Part shown: positions 37,409 to 47,955 of the stretch, in pieces
Layout: each line of letters begins with the position of its first letter
How positions within the stretch are numbered: the stretch's first letter is position 1
Assembly: GCF_024345995.1 (NCBI RefSeq)
Contig: NZ_JAGQCE010000006.1
Location: 1 to 64,000, forward strand
Direction: 5' to 3'
Source: Synechococcus sp. Cruz-7E5
GTDB taxonomy: Bacteria > Cyanobacteriota > Cyanobacteriia > PCC-6307 > Cyanobiaceae
Length of the DNA stretch: 64,000 bases
Made by a program: the position numbers and the translations under genes
The notes under the pieces: model-generated
Told to the model about the DNA's origin: nothing
Databases searched by the model: none
What the model saw: the letters and a program-made list of their open reading frames with translations, nothing else

Positions 37409-38761
37409 ATGAGCTCCGCCCTGAAGGTCAAGACCAGCCCCCGCCCCGGCAGCCGGCTGGCGCTGGAGGTGGACGTCCCAGGCGGCCGCTCCCAGGCCAG
37501 CTACGAGGCCGCCGTGGTGAAGCTGAGCCGCAGTGTGCGCCTGCCTGGATTCCGCCAGGGCAAGGTGCCCCGGCCGGTGCTGCTCCAGCAGATCGGCCCG
37601 CTGCGAATTCGCGCCACCGCCCTCGAAGACCTGGTGGACAGCGTCTGGCGTGATGCCCTGGAGCAGGAGAAGATCGAGCCTCTCAGCAGCCCCGAGCTGA
37701 GCGGTGGCTTCGAGGCCCTGCTGGAGCGCTTCAGCCCCGGTGAAGACCTCACCCTCACCCTCGAGCTGGATGTGCAACCCACCCCCAGTCTCAAGGCCAC
37801 CAAAGGACTCACGGCCGAAGCTGAGCTGATCAGCTATGAACCCGCACGGGTCGATGAGATGCTCGAGCAATCGCGCCGCCAGCTGGCCACCCTGGTGCCG
37901 GTGGAGGATCGACCCGCCGCCACTGGCGACGTGGCGGTGGTGGCCTTCAGCGGCAGCTTCGTCGACACCGGAGCGGCGATCGAGGGCGGCAGCTCCGATG
38001 CCATGGAGGTGGAGCTCGAGGAGAAGCGAATGATTCCCGGCTTCGTGGCGGGCATCCTCGGCATGGTCGTGGGCGAGGAGCGCGAGGTGAACTGCCGCTT
38101 CCCCGACGACTACCCCCAGGAGGAGGCTCAGGGCCGCGAGGCCAGCTTCAGCATCACCCTCAAGGAACTCAAGGCGCGCGAACTCCCCGCCCTCGATGAC
38201 GCCTTCGCCAAGGAGGCCAGTGACAAGGACACCCTCGAGGAGCTCAGAGCCGATCTTGAGACCCGCCTGCGTGAGGACGCCGAGCGGCGGGCCCGCAGCA
38301 GCCGCCACGACGCCCTGCTGGCGGCACTGGTTGAGCAGCTGGAGGTCGACCTGCCCGAGACCCTGATCCAGCAGGAGATCCGCTCGCTGATCGAGCAGAC
38401 CGCCTCCCAGATCGCCCAGCAGGGGATGGATGTGAAGAAGCTGTTCAGCCCTGACCTGGTGCGCAGCCTGATGGACAGCTCCCGCCCGGAGGCCGAGCAA
38501 CGGCTGCGGCGCAGCTTCGCTCTCAAGGCCCTGGCCGAAGCCGAAGGCATCCGCCCGGAGGCCGCGGCGATCGAAGCCAAGGTCAAGGAGGTCAGTCAGG
38601 GTCTGAGCGACACCAGTTCGATCGATCCGCTGCGCCTGCGCGAAGCCGTGGCCGAGGATCTCCTGCGCGAGAGCCTGCTGGAGTGGCTCGAGGCCAACAG
38701 CACTGTCACCGAGAAAGCCCCTGAGGTCGAGACTGCTGACGGCGCCGACGACCAGGCCTGA
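37409..38761 (+). CDS. tig: Trigger factor
   Basis: 450 aa. The ribosome-binding N-domain ends with [23 protein letters not shown] (the GFRxGKxP signature). A FKBP-like PPIase region follows ([43 protein letters not shown]), then the long helical C-domain ([24 protein letters not shown] and [28 protein letters not shown]). The acidic end is extended compared with E. coli (432 aa). It binds nascent chains at the ribosome exit tunnel. tig, clpP and clpX lie in that order on the plus strand, the same folding-and-proteolysis grouping known from many bacteria. Confidence 0.95.
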   Translation: MSSALKVKTSPRPGSRLALEVDVPGGRSQASYEAAVVKLSRSVRLPGFRQGKVPRPVLLQQIGPLRIRATALEDLVDSVWRDALEQEKIEPLSSPELSGGFEALLERFSPGEDLTLTLELDVQPTPSLKATKGLTAEAELISYEPARVDEMLEQSRRQLATLVPVEDRPAATGDVAVVAFSGSFVDTGAAIEGGSSDAMEVELEEKRMIPGFVAGILGMVVGEEREVNCRFPDDYPQEEAQGREASFSITLKELKARELPALDDAFAKEASDKDTLEELRADLETRLREDAERRARSSRHDALLAALVEQLEVDLPETLIQQEIRSLIEQTASQIAQQGMDVKKLFSPDLVRSLMDSSRPEAEQRLRRSFALKALAEAEGIRPEAAAIEAKVKEVSQGLSDTSSIDPLRLREAVAEDLLRESLLEWLEANSTVTEKAPEVETADGADDQA

Positions 38762-38808
38762 GGCGGCCATAGATTGACGGTCTGTCCCGTTTCCCCTGCC
38801 CCAGCCGC

Positions 38809-39450
38809 GTGATCGAAGCCATTCGCTCCCATCCGATCCACAACAGCTGGCAGGCCTCGCCAGGCGTGCTGCCCACGGTGGTGGAGCAGTCGGGGCGCGG
38901 CGAGAGGGCTTTCGATATCTATTCGCGCCTGTTGCGGGAGCGGATCATCTTCCTGGGCACCGGTATCGACGATCAGGTAGCCGACTCCCTGGTGGCCCAG
39001 CTCCTGTTCCTGGAAGCGGAAGATCCCGAGAAGGACATCCAGATCTACGTCAACTCACCGGGCGGCTCCGTCACGGCCGGGCTGGCGATCTACGACACCA
39101 TGCAGCAGGTGGCTCCTGACGTGGTGACCATCTGTTATGGCCTGGCGGCCAGCATGGGGGCGTTCCTGCTCTCGGGTGGCGCCAAGGGAAAGCGCATGGC
39201 ACTGCCCAGCGCGCGGATCATGATCCACCAGCCCCTCGGAGGCGCCCAGGGACAGGCTGTCGACATCGAGATCCAGGCGAAGGAGATCCTCTTCCTCAAG
39301 GACACCCTCAACGGTCTGATGGCGGAGCACACCGGTCAGCCGCTCGAGAAGATTGCCGAAGACACCGACCGGGACTACTTTTTGTCTCCCCCCGAAGCCG
39401 TCAGCTACGGATTGATCGATCGTGTCGTGGATGACACGACTCCGGTTTGA
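38809..39450 (+). CDS. clpP: ATP-dependent Clp protease proteolytic subunit
   Basis: 213 aa from GTG 38809. It has [19 protein letters not shown], the nucleophile Ser115 in [11 protein letters not shown], His140 in [12 protein letters not shown] and Asp189 in [19 protein letters not shown], so the Ser-His-Asp triad is complete. The N-terminal leader (about 25 residues before [12 protein letters not shown]) may be processed. It forms the tetradecameric protease core used by ClpX and ClpC. Cyanobacteria have several ClpP paralogs; linkage to tig and clpX points to the clpX partner form. It lies 47 bp after tig and 89 bp before clpX. Confidence 0.95.
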   Translation: MIEAIRSHPIHNSWQASPGVLPTVVEQSGRGERAFDIYSRLLRERIIFLGTGIDDQVADSLVAQLLFLEAEDPEKDIQIYVNSPGGSVTAGLAIYDTMQQVAPDVVTICYGLAASMGAFLLSGGAKGKRMALPSARIMIHQPLGGAQGQAVDIEIQAKEILFLKDTLNGLMAEHTGQPLEKIAEDTDRDYFLSPPEAVSYGLIDRVVDDTTPV

Positions 39451-39539
39451 TCCTTAAGGTCTGCTGACGAACCACGGGTTCCGGCCGATCCTGGAATTCC
39501 GGCCCCTGCCCTACCCCCTGACCAGGACGCCCCAGCCCG

Positions 39540-40880
<1,341 letters not shown>

Positions 40881-40963
40881 ACGGCAATCCACCCCTGACC
40901 GTCCTTGATCCACCCGCCAGCCCGGCGGCAGGGTGAAGCGGTTCTGCCCCGCGATCACGGCCC

Positions 40964-41644
40964 ATGGCAGCCGCCGACCATCTCCAGGTACCCCGGCAGC
41001 ACGGGCTGTTCAACCACCACGGCATCGACCTGGGGGATGGCAGCGTGGCCCATTACCTGGAAGGCAGGGCGATCCTGCGCTCACCCCTCGAAGACTTCAG
41101 CCGCGGTGAAGCCGTGGCGGTGGTCGGCTACGACCCCACCGAGGTCTCTCCGGCGGGCACGACCCTGCGCCGGGCCATGGGCCGGCTGGGGGAGCAGCGT
41201 TACAACCTGATCTTCAACAACTGCGAGCACTTCGCGATCTGGTGCAAGACCGGTCGTCACCGCAGTGCCCAGGTGGACAGCTGGCTGCACACCGGCAGCC
41301 TCGGAGCCCTGATGCTGGGCCAGCTGGTGCCGGCGGCCCTGATCACCGGCGTGCGCCTGCTGCTGCGGCAGGGGCTCAACCTGGATGGGGAGCAGCTGGA
41401 GAAGGGCCGGACACTGGCAGTTCAGAGCCTGGAGCAGCTCGATGGCCTGCGCCTGAAGCTGCAGCAGAAGCTGGAGACGGAGCTGGCCCGTGCAGAGGCC
41501 CGCTGGGGGGAAGGCCGAGACGGCGCATCGGAGTCGTTCGCCAAGCTGCGCCTGGCAGCCCAGAACCTGGCCGATCAGCTTGAGGAGGTGGAGGAGATGG
41601 AGGACCGTCTGGAGCGCCTGCTGGCCCCGAAACCGGCTGAGTAG
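40964..41644 (+). CDS. LRAT/NC-domain protein
   Basis: 226 aa. The N-terminal 110 residues are an LRAT (lecithin:retinol acyltransferase-like, NlpC/P60-related) domain: HGLFNHHGIDLGDGSVAHY with the catalytic-type His, and RYNLIFNNCEHFAIWCKTG with the NCEHF cysteine motif. A hydrophobic stretch follows (ALMLGQLVPAALITGVRLLL), then a long coiled-coil-like tail. Such proteins can be acyltransferases or thioesterases at membranes. It lies between clpX and dnaX, 83 bp after clpX; the link with either is not obvious. Chemical activity here is inferred from the His and Cys motifs only. Confidence 0.82.
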   Translation: MAAADHLQVPRQHGLFNHHGIDLGDGSVAHYLEGRAILRSPLEDFSRGEAVAVVGYDPTEVSPAGTTLRRAMGRLGEQRYNLIFNNCEHFAIWCKTGRHRSAQVDSWLHTGSLGALMLGQLVPAALITGVRLLLRQGLNLDGEQLEKGRTLAVQSLEQLDGLRLKLQQKLETELARAEARWGEGRDGASESFAKLRLAAQNLADQLEEVEEMEDRLERLLAPKPAE

Positions 41645-41678
41645 CCTCATGGGCCAGGCCGTCCGGGGAGCAGCCTCC

Positions 41679-43454
41679 ATGACCCAGGCCCGTGCCTATC
41701 TGCCCCTGCCTCAGAAGTACAGGCCCCAACGCTTCGACCAGTTGGTGGGACAGGAGGCGATCGCCTCCACCCTCACCAGTGCCCTGCTCCAGAACCGGAT
41801 CGCTCCGGCCTACCTGTTCAGCGGGCCCCGGGGCACGGGCAAGACCTCCAGCGCCCGGATCCTGGCGCGATCGCTCAATTGCCTGACGGCAGCCGGACCC
41901 ACCCCCGAACCCTGCGGCACCTGTGAGCTCTGCCGCTCGATCACCGCCGGCAACGCCCTCGATGTGATCGAGATCGATGCCGCCTCCAACACGGGCGTCG
42001 ACAACATCCGGGAACTGATCGAGCGCTCCCGCTTCGCTCCGGTGCAGGCCCGCTGGAAGGTTTACGTGATCGATGAGTGCCACATGCTCTCGACCGCCGC
42101 CTTCAACGCGCTGCTCAAGACCCTGGAGGAACCACCGCCGCGGGTGGTGTTCGTGCTTGCCACCACTGATCCCCAGCGGGTGCTGCCCACGATCCTCTCC
42201 CGCTGCCAGCGCTTCGACTTCCGCCGCATTCCATTGCAGGCCCTGGAGGATCACCTGCGCTTCATCGCCAGCGAGGAGGAGATCGGCATCACCCCCGAGG
42301 CCCTGCACGTGGTGGCACTTCGGGCCCAGGGGGGGCTGCGCGATGCCGAAAGCCTGCTTGATCAGCTCAGCCTGCTGAGGGCGCCGATCGAGGCGACGGC
42401 GGTGTGGGACCTGCTCGGTGCAGTGCCTGAGCAGGAGCTGCTGGAGCTGGTGACCGCCATGGGAGAGGCCGATCCCCTGGGCATTCTCGAGACCTGCCGG
42501 CGCCTGCTCGAGCGGGGGCGGGAGCCCGGAGCCCTGTTGCAGGGTCTGGCCAGCCTGCTGCGGGATCTGGTGCTGGCCGGGGTGGCCCCGGACCGGCTGG
42601 AGCTCACAGCGGTCAGCGCCCAGCTGCAACCGCTGTTGCCCGAGCAGGCCCACCGCATCGGCAAGGCGCGGCTGCTCAGCTGGCAGGCCCAGCTCAAGGG
42701 CAGCGAACAGCAGCTGCGCCAGAGCGCCCAACCCAGGCTCTGGCTGGAGGTGCTGCTGCTGGGGTTGCTGGCGGAGCCAGCGTCGGCAGGGGGCGGTGGC
42801 CCGGTGCGGCCTGTCTCCGCGTCAGCGGCAACCAGCACCGCAACATCGGCGGCGTTGCCTCAGGAGCCGAAGGCAACACCAACACCAACGCCAAAGCCAA
42901 AAACTGCCGAACCACCGCCAGCAGAGCCCCGGTCGACCCCAGCGCCAGGCCCGGAACACCAGGATCTAGGGGAGCTCTGGCAGCAGATCCTCTCCAGCCT
43001 GGAGCTGCCCTCCACCCGCATGCTGCTCTCCCAGCAGGCCTCCCTGCTGCGCCTCGATCAGCAGCGGGCCGTGGTGCGGGTCAGCGGCAAGTGGATCGCC
43101 ATGGTGCAGAGTCGGCTGCCCCTGCTGGAGTCGGCGCTGCACCAGGCTCTGGGCGCCCCCCGCCAGGTGCTGCTGGAAGCCTCCGACCAGCCCGCCAGCC
43201 CGACTGTCGCCCCACCAGTAGTGGCCAGGCCCGCTATGGAAGCTCCAGTAGCACCAGCTGTGGTGCCAGGTCCTTCAGTATCCGCGCCAGCGGCGACTTC
43301 CCAGGCGATGGCCACAGCCCAGACACCATCGCCTGGGCCCATCAAGGCCGGGCCAGGCCCATCGGCTGATCGACCTGAACCCCAACCTCTCGATGACCAG
43401 GCGCGCCGCCTGGCCGATTTCTTCAACGGCGAGGTGGTGAATCTGGAGGACTGA
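41679..43454 (+). CDS. dnaX: DNA polymerase III subunits gamma/tau
   Basis: 591 aa from ATG 41679; ATG 41649 is a longer alternative. KYRPQRFDQLVGQEAI opens the AAA+ domain. Walker A is FSGPRGTGKTSSARIL (res 49-56 core), the zinc site has Cys68, Cys79, Cys82 and Cys85 (CGTCELC), Walker B is VYVIDECHMLSTAAFNALLKTLEE, and the sensor 1 segment is PTILSRCQRFDFRR. It is the motor of the clamp loader with holA's delta. A Pro/Thr/Ala-rich linker near res 400-425 separates the C-terminal domain. No intein is present, unlike some cyanobacterial dnaX genes. Confidence 0.94.
   Translation: MTQARAYLPLPQKYRPQRFDQLVGQEAIASTLTSALLQNRIAPAYLFSGPRGTGKTSSARILARSLNCLTAAGPTPEPCGTCELCRSITAGNALDVIEIDAASNTGVDNIRELIERSRFAPVQARWKVYVIDECHMLSTAAFNALLKTLEEPPPRVVFVLATTDPQRVLPTILSRCQRFDFRRIPLQALEDHLRFIASEEEIGITPEALHVVALRAQGGLRDAESLLDQLSLLRAPIEATAVWDLLGAVPEQELLELVTAMGEADPLGILETCRRLLERGREPGALLQGLASLLRDLVLAGVAPDRLELTAVSAQLQPLLPEQAHRIGKARLLSWQAQLKGSEQQLRQSAQPRLWLEVLLLGLLAEPASAGGGGPVRPVSASAATSTATSAALPQEPKATPTPTPKPKTAEPPPAEPRSTPAPGPEHQDLGELWQQILSSLELPSTRMLLSQQASLLRLDQQRAVVRVSGKWIAMVQSRLPLLESALHQALGAPRQVLLEASDQPASPTVAPPVVARPAMEAPVAPAVVPGPSVSAPAATSQAMATAQTPSPGPIKAGPGPSADRPEPQPLDDQARRLADFFNGEVVNLED
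41757..41764. repeat. HIP1 octamer (GCGATCGC), one of several copies
   Basis: The cyanobacterial HIP1 palindrome occurs at 41757-41764, and also at 4133, 9634, 15847, 28968, 35493, 40674, 52908 and 55797 (start positions found by eye; the list may be incomplete). Nine in 64 kb is more than the two or so expected from base composition. HIP1 is a methylation-linked motif abundant in many cyanobacterial genomes. Confidence 0.75.
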
Positions 43455-43464
43455 GCCAGGACTC

Positions 43465-43479
43465 CTCAGGAGACCTGAG
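43465..43479. terminator. Small hairpin between convergent dnaX and mgdA
   Basis: CTCAGG (43465-43470) and CCTGAG (43474-43479) form a 6 bp stem with a 3 nt loop in the 11 bp gap and the first codons beyond the mgdA stop. Its position at the meeting point of two convergent genes suggests a bidirectional terminator. The T-run is missing. Confidence 0.35.
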
Positions 43480-44893
43480 TGGAGGGATCAGGCAGCTGAT
43501 CAGCCAGGGGGTCGATGGCGAGCGAGAGATCGTCGGCGCTGCTTTCGGTGCCAGCTTCGCTGCCGAGGTGCTGGGTCTTGGCCCAGACCAGGCGCTTGGG
43601 CAGCAGGGCCATGCGCAGGGTGACCCAGGGGATGACCACGAACCAGTGCATGAGGTAAGCAATCCCGAGCGCGGCCGCCAGGGGATTCATCGCCGGCAGA
43701 GCAGGGCCTTCGCTGGGGCGGCGGCAGCCAGCCACGATGGCTGCGCCGGACAGGCCCAGGGCCACTATCGACAAGGGCCAGACCGTGGGGGCGGTGCGGG
43801 TGACCAAGGCGGTGAGCAGGTCGACGACCGAGACCATCGGCAGTACGTACTGCAGCAGGAAGAAGTTGGTGAGGTCGAACTTCTGGGCAGGGTTGAGGCG
43901 CTCCGAGAGCAGCCCCGGCCAGTAGTCAAAGAAGCGCTGCAGGCCACCTTCCGCCCAGCGCTGACGTTGGCGCCAGAGGGCTTGAACGGTGAGTACCGCC
44001 TCTTCCTCCACAGGGGGATCCCAGAGCACGCCCACGGGCTCACCGGCCAGCAACAGCCGAAAACTGAGGTCGAGATCATCGGTGACGGTGTCCTCGTTGA
44101 ACCCGCCGGCCCGGGTGATCGCCTCCCGGCGCAGCAACTGGCCGTTGCCCCGCAATTCCGCCACCCCGCCGCCGGCCAGCCGGCCCTCCTGCACCAGCGC
44201 ATCGAGGGCCATTTCCATCGCCTGGGCGCGGGTGAGCAGGTTGCAGCCAGCATTCACCACAGCTTTGCGGAGCTGCATCGCCGACCAACCGCCCTGCTCC
44301 GCCAAGGGGATCAGCCGCTCGAGCAGGTCCTCCTGCAGGCCGGCGTCGGCGTCGAGCACCAACATCCAGCTTCCTTCGAGCTGCTCAAGCACGGCATTGA
44401 GGGCCCCCGACTTGCCGCCACCGGCATGGCGTGGCCGCCGCAGCACCCGCAGCATCGGCGTGCTGGCCTCAAGCGCCTTCAGCAGCTCGGGTGTGCGGTC
44501 CTCGCTGCCGTCGTCGACCACCCAGAGGCGCAGAACCCCATGGCGGTACCTAAGACGGCTGACCCGCTCCACCAGACGGCCGACCACAGCCTGCTCATCA
44601 CGGGCCGCCACCACCACATCCACCGCTGGCCAGGGCCCCGGCCAGGAACCCTCCCCGCTGGCGGCCTCGAGGCCGGGGCCGTCGGCTGAGCTCTGCGCCC
44701 GGTTGCGGTGCCAGAGCTGTCCGAGCACGTTGCGCACTAAATACGCGCCCAGCAGAAGGGTGAGACTGGCTGCAGGCAGAAGGTTGCGGGGCGGCTCCAG
44801 CCAGTGGGGCGCCACCCCGGCCCAACTGCAGAGCACGACAAACAGGGCGGCTTTGCCGCGACGGCCCCTAGGGCTGGAACCGGTGGGTGTCAT
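43466..44893 (-). CDS. mgdA: Monoglucosyldiacylglycerol synthase-type GT2 glucosyltransferase
   Basis: 475 aa from ATG 44893 (MTPTGSSPRGRRGKAAL). It has hydrophobic helices at both ends and a cytoplasmic GT2 domain: RLWVVDDGSEDRTPELL, GGGKSGALNAVL, LVLDADAGLQ, VAELRGNGQLLRREAI, VTDDLDLSFRLLL and the QRQRWAEGG motif. The order and wording of these motifs match the Synechocystis Sll1377-type enzyme that makes glucosyldiacylglycerol, the precursor of galactolipids in cyanobacteria. Other processive GT2 enzymes share parts of the motif set, so the lipid substrate is an inference. It faces dnaX and lies 55 bp downstream of the SpoIID gene. Confidence 0.85.
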   Translation of the reverse strand: MTPTGSSPRGRRGKAALFVVLCSWAGVAPHWLEPPRNLLPAASLTLLLGAYLVRNVLGQLWHRNRAQSSADGPGLEAASGEGSWPGPWPAVDVVVAARDEQAVVGRLVERVSRLRYRHGVLRLWVVDDGSEDRTPELLKALEASTPMLRVLRRPRHAGGGKSGALNAVLEQLEGSWMLVLDADAGLQEDLLERLIPLAEQGGWSAMQLRKAVVNAGCNLLTRAQAMEMALDALVQEGRLAGGGVAELRGNGQLLRREAITRAGGFNEDTVTDDLDLSFRLLLAGEPVGVLWDPPVEEEAVLTVQALWRQRQRWAEGGLQRFFDYWPGLLSERLNPAQKFDLTNFFLLQYVLPMVSVVDLLTALVTRTAPTVWPLSIVALGLSGAAIVAGCRRPSEGPALPAMNPLAAALGIAYLMHWFVVIPWVTLRMALLPKRLVWAKTQHLGSEAGTESSADDLSLAIDPLADQLPDPSTQVS

Positions 44894-44948
44894 GGCAACT
44901 CCGTCATGGCAACCGCGCCGGCGTGGCTGGTCCGCGTCGGATCGAACT

Positions 44949-46508
44949 CTAAAGGCCACCACTCAGGGCTTCGAGAGTCACCAGCTCGGTGCCCGGGTAG
45001 TAATGAGCCAGGATCCTGTTCTGGCTCCAGCCTCGACCGCCCAGATCGATGGCCCCCTGCTGGGATAGGCCGGCGCCATGGCCGAAGCCACCACCGGTGA
45101 AGCTCCAGCGGCCGGGCCCGTCGGGCTTGACCACAAACAGGGTGCTCGGCAGTTGACGAAACGTTCGGCGGATCGCGTCACGGCGCAGCACCCGCTGGCC
45201 GCTGCTGCCCACCAGCGAGAGGGCCAGCACCCGGCCGCTGGGACCGCGCTCGAGCACCTTGATCTCCCGGGGCTCTCCGACGCCGCCGGGGCCCTTCTCC
45301 AATGACTGGCGGGTGCGGGCGCTATCCAGCTGCCGGGTCCAGCGAAACAGCGGATGGTCGGCTCCATAGGCGGCGCCCCCCTGACGCAGCAGCTGCGGCA
45401 AGGAGGCGTCGGGCAGCGGCACCCCGAAGCGCTTGGCAAAGGCCGGCGGCCCATCTGGGCGGGCCTGGAGGTAAGGCAGGGGCGGCCCGCTCCAGACCTC
45501 CTCGAATCCCGCCGAGATACCACCGTTGCTCGCGTGGTACACCGCGTGAATGGGCTGACCCTGCCAGCTCAGCACCTGCCCGCGGGTGGCCTCCACGGCA
45601 CGGCGCACGGCGGCGCCGGCCTGGCGTGGATCGGCATACACCTGGCACTGGGTGTCGGAGCAGAGGTGATACCCGTCAACGTCGTAGCGATGGCTGTTGC
45701 GCAGGGCCCAGGTGCGGGCGAGGACCGCCTGGACCGCAAGGGCCGCCGCTGGGGAGCCGGCACCGATCTCGTGGGGAACCACTCCCAGCAGGTAGCGCTC
45801 CAGGGGCACCTGCTCGATCAGGCTCCAACCGCCATAGGCATTGGCCTGCAATTGGAACGGACCTTGGAACACACCCTTGCCCCAGCGCAGGCCCTGGGGA
45901 GCCTTCAGGCGCAGGGGGCCCTCCAGCGCAACCACACTGCCGTCGGCCGTCGTGGCCTCCAGCTCCAGACGGGTTGTCTCCTCCCGCGTCCAGGCTCTGG
46001 CCTGGAACCCCTCGGGGGCAGCCGTGCGGGCAGGCGCCCAAACCTCCCACTCAGCCGGATGGGCGATCACTGGCTCCACTCCAAGCTGGCGCCAGGCCAC
46101 GGCCGCCTGATCCGCCGTTTCGAAACTGGGGAAGGGACCCAGCACGGTGCGCTCCAGCAGCAGGGGCTCCTGCAGGGGCCGCTGCCGCCAACGCAGACTC
46201 AGGCTTGAGCCCTGGAGTTTGCGACCACCGGCGTCCTCCAGCTCGAGGCTGCCGGCAGCGGCCTTCAGCAGCAGGGGAGGCGCCTTGGCGGCAGCCACCC
46301 CGGGAGCCGGCCCCAGCCGGGCACCCACGGCAACCCAGAGCACCGGCGCGGTGCGCTCGATGGCGGGGCGAGGGGAGGTGGGCCAGTGCAGGGCAGCCGC
46401 CGGCATGGCACGGCAGCCCGGGGCCAGCAGCAGGGAGCCCCCGATGCCCATGGCGAAGGGCACCAGACGCGGCAGGGCGCACACTGAGAGCAGAGCGGGG
46501 AATCGCAT
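44949..46508 (-). CDS. SpoIID/LytB domain secreted protein
   Basis: 519 aa from ATG 46508; the open frame reaches 46562. The start RFPALLSVCALPRLV followed by LLLAPGCRA looks like a signal or lipoprotein-type leader. SpoIID/LytB motifs lie in the second half: LERYLLGVVPHEIGAGSPAAALAVQAVLARTW, SDTQCQVYADPRQAG, IHAVYHASNGGISAGFEEVW and FGHGAGLSQQGAIDLGGRGW. In sporulators SpoIID cleaves peptidoglycan glycan strands; in cyanobacteria a cell-wall lytic role is likely but not shown. It is divergent from rpmI with 93 bp between. Confidence 0.87.
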   Translation of the reverse strand: MRFPALLSVCALPRLVPFAMGIGGSLLLAPGCRAMPAAALHWPTSPRPAIERTAPVLWVAVGARLGPAPGVAAAKAPPLLLKAAAGSLELEDAGGRKLQGSSLSLRWRQRPLQEPLLLERTVLGPFPSFETADQAAVAWRQLGVEPVIAHPAEWEVWAPARTAAPEGFQARAWTREETTRLELEATTADGSVVALEGPLRLKAPQGLRWGKGVFQGPFQLQANAYGGWSLIEQVPLERYLLGVVPHEIGAGSPAAALAVQAVLARTWALRNSHRYDVDGYHLCSDTQCQVYADPRQAGAAVRRAVEATRGQVLSWQGQPIHAVYHASNGGISAGFEEVWSGPPLPYLQARPDGPPAFAKRFGVPLPDASLPQLLRQGGAAYGADHPLFRWTRQLDSARTRQSLEKGPGGVGEPREIKVLERGPSGRVLALSLVGSSGQRVLRRDAIRRTFRQLPSTLFVVKPDGPGRWSFTGGGFGHGAGLSQQGAIDLGGRGWSQNRILAHYYPGTELVTLEALSGGL

Positions 46509-46546
46509 CGAAAAACCGTACGACCGAGCGGATGATCCTGGAGGAG

Positions 46547-46576
46547 TTGGCGGAAGGGACATCTACGTCGTACTTT
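46547..46576 (+). promoter_or_regulatory. Candidate promoter of rpmI-rplT
   Basis: TTGGCG (46547-46552) and TACTTT (46571-46576) are separated by 18 bp and would place a start about 18 bp before the rpmI ATG. It is the best sigma-70-like match in the 93 bp divergent spacer, but neither box is a full consensus. Confidence 0.35.
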
Positions 46577-46601
46577 GGTTGTTTGTGAACGGGCGCCAGA
46601 C

Positions 46602-46802
46602 ATGCCGAAGCTCAAGACCCGCCGAGCAGCTGCCAAGCGGTTCAAGGTGACCGGCAGTGGCAAGTTCATGCGTCGGCGCGCCTTCCACAACCACCTGCTC
46701 GATCACAAGAGCCCCAAGCGCAAGCGCTATCTCGGCACCATGGCGGTCGTCGATGAGCGCGATGCAGACAACGTGAGCCGCATGCTCCCCTACGCAGGCT
46801 GA
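46602..46802 (+). CDS. rpmI: 50S ribosomal protein L35
   Basis: 66 aa, the usual bL35 size, from ATG 46602 ([17 protein letters not shown]). The chain is strongly basic with [25 protein letters not shown], the family core. It packs in the large ribosomal subunit near the 23S rRNA and bL20. rplT follows 55 bp downstream, with a GC hairpin between. Confidence 0.97.
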   Translation: MPKLKTRRAAAKRFKVTGSGKFMRRRAFHNHLLDHKSPKRKRYLGTMAVVDERDADNVSRMLPYAG

Positions 46803-46803
46803 G

Positions 46804-46820
46804 GCCGGCCGAAAGCCGGC
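46804..46820 (+). terminator. Hairpin in the rpmI-rplT spacer
   Basis: GCCGGC (46804-46809), loop CGAAA, GCCGGC (46815-46820). A 6 bp all-GC stem directly behind the rpmI stop codon. It may act as a partial terminator, a processing site, or a fold in the rplT leader where L20 autoregulation is known in other bacteria. Confidence 0.4.
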
Positions 46821-46857
46821 ACCATCTTGAATTCAACTGTTCAACTGAGAGATTTTC

Positions 46858-47205
46858 ATGGCCCGCGTCAAGAGGGGCAATGTCGCCCGTAAACGCCGCA
46901 ACAAGGTTCTCCGTTTAGCCCGCGGCTTCCAGGGCAGCAACGGCAGCCTCTTCCGCACCGCGAATCAACGGGTGATGAAGGCCCTGTGCAATGCCTACCG
47001 CGACCGTCGTCGTCGCAAGCGCGATTTCCGTCGTCTCTGGATTGCCCGGATCAACGCCGCCGCCCGCCTCAACGGCCTGAGCTACAGCCGCCTGATCGGA
47101 GGTCTCAAGCGCTCCGATGTGCAGCTGAACCGCAAGATGCTTGCCCAGCTCGCCCTGGCTGATCCAGCCAGCTTCAGCGACGTGGTGGGCGCCGCCCGCG
47201 CCTGA
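46858..47205 (+). CDS. rplT: 50S ribosomal protein L20
   Basis: 115 aa. [20 protein letters not shown] is the typical basic N-terminal tail; the globular part has [36 protein letters not shown]. bL20 is required early in 50S assembly. It follows rpmI in the usual pair. A TPR gene begins 48 bp downstream. Confidence 0.97.
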   Translation: MARVKRGNVARKRRNKVLRLARGFQGSNGSLFRTANQRVMKALCNAYRDRRRRKRDFRRLWIARINAAARLNGLSYSRLIGGLKRSDVQLNRKMLAQLALADPASFSDVVGAARA

Positions 47206-47253
47206 TCCCAGCCCCCGCACCAACTCCGCCCATAGCCCACACCCGCAGGCCCG

Positions 47254-47859
47254 ATGGACCTTCTCCTTCCACAGGCCTATCTGATCGGCCTGATCGTTCT
47301 GCTGGGTGGGGCCGCCGTGGTGATCGGTCTGCAGGTCTGGCGTGTGCGCGCTGATGAAGTTCGTCTGGCCAAGCTGGAGATCCAGGTCAAGGAAGACTCA
47401 AAGGATTCCGCCACGCTCTACGAGCTGGCCTCGGTGCAGCTGCGCAAACGGCTCTACGACCAGGCGGTAGATACGCTCAAACTGGCCTTGAAGCGCTCGG
47501 ATGGCGAACCGGGAGAAGCGAAAGCTCTCATCCAGAACGCTCTTGGCTTTGCCCTTGCCGCCCAGGGCAACCATGCAGCTGCCATTCGTCACTACAAATC
47601 GGCCCTGCAGGCCAAAGCCGATTACCCCGTGGCCCTGAACAACCTGGGCTATGCCCTTGAGCGTCAATCGTTGCCCGTAGAGGCCCGCATTGCCTACAGC
47701 CAGGCCCTCGCCCTCGATCCCAGTAACAAGACCACAAGCAAGCGTCTGAAGCTGCTCGACCGTCGTTTCCCTGCCGATCCGGCTGAACCGGTCGGCCCTG
47801 CCAAGGGGATGGGTCCAAAGGCCGGATCCACTGGAAACAAAACCGGCCCAGGCTCTTAG
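47254..47859 (+). CDS. Membrane-anchored TPR protein, Ycf37-like
   Basis: 201 aa. One N-terminal transmembrane helix (res 9-29, YLIGLIVLLGGAAVVIGLQVW) is followed by at least three TPR-like repeats: SATLYELASVQLRKRLYDQAVDTLKLAL, ALGFALAAQGNHAAAIRHYKSAL and NLGYALERQSLPVEARIAYSQAL. The tail is Pro/Gly/Lys-rich. This layout matches Ycf37, a thylakoid protein involved in photosystem I assembly, but other anchored TPR proteins look alike. It is downstream of rplT on the same strand. Confidence 0.72.
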   Translation: MDLLLPQAYLIGLIVLLGGAAVVIGLQVWRVRADEVRLAKLEIQVKEDSKDSATLYELASVQLRKRLYDQAVDTLKLALKRSDGEPGEAKALIQNALGFALAAQGNHAAAIRHYKSALQAKADYPVALNNLGYALERQSLPVEARIAYSQALALDPSNKTTSKRLKLLDRRFPADPAEPVGPAKGMGPKAGSTGNKTGPGS

Positions 47860-47955
47860 GGCTCTACTGAGAACGGTGTCTGAGAAGGCGCCTTTGGGCC
47901 GAAGCATGCGACCTGAAACCGGCAGCATGCCCTGACCCTGGCGATCAGCCTCTGG

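Noticed and set aside
37373-38770. 465-codon minus-strand frame opposite tig
   Set aside because: Shadow of trigger factor.
42885-42915. A-rich patch in dnaX as a programmed frameshift site
   Set aside because: A run of five A occurs, but no canonical A AAA AAG heptamer or following stem is seen; only the +1 frame stops soon, the -1 frame stays open.
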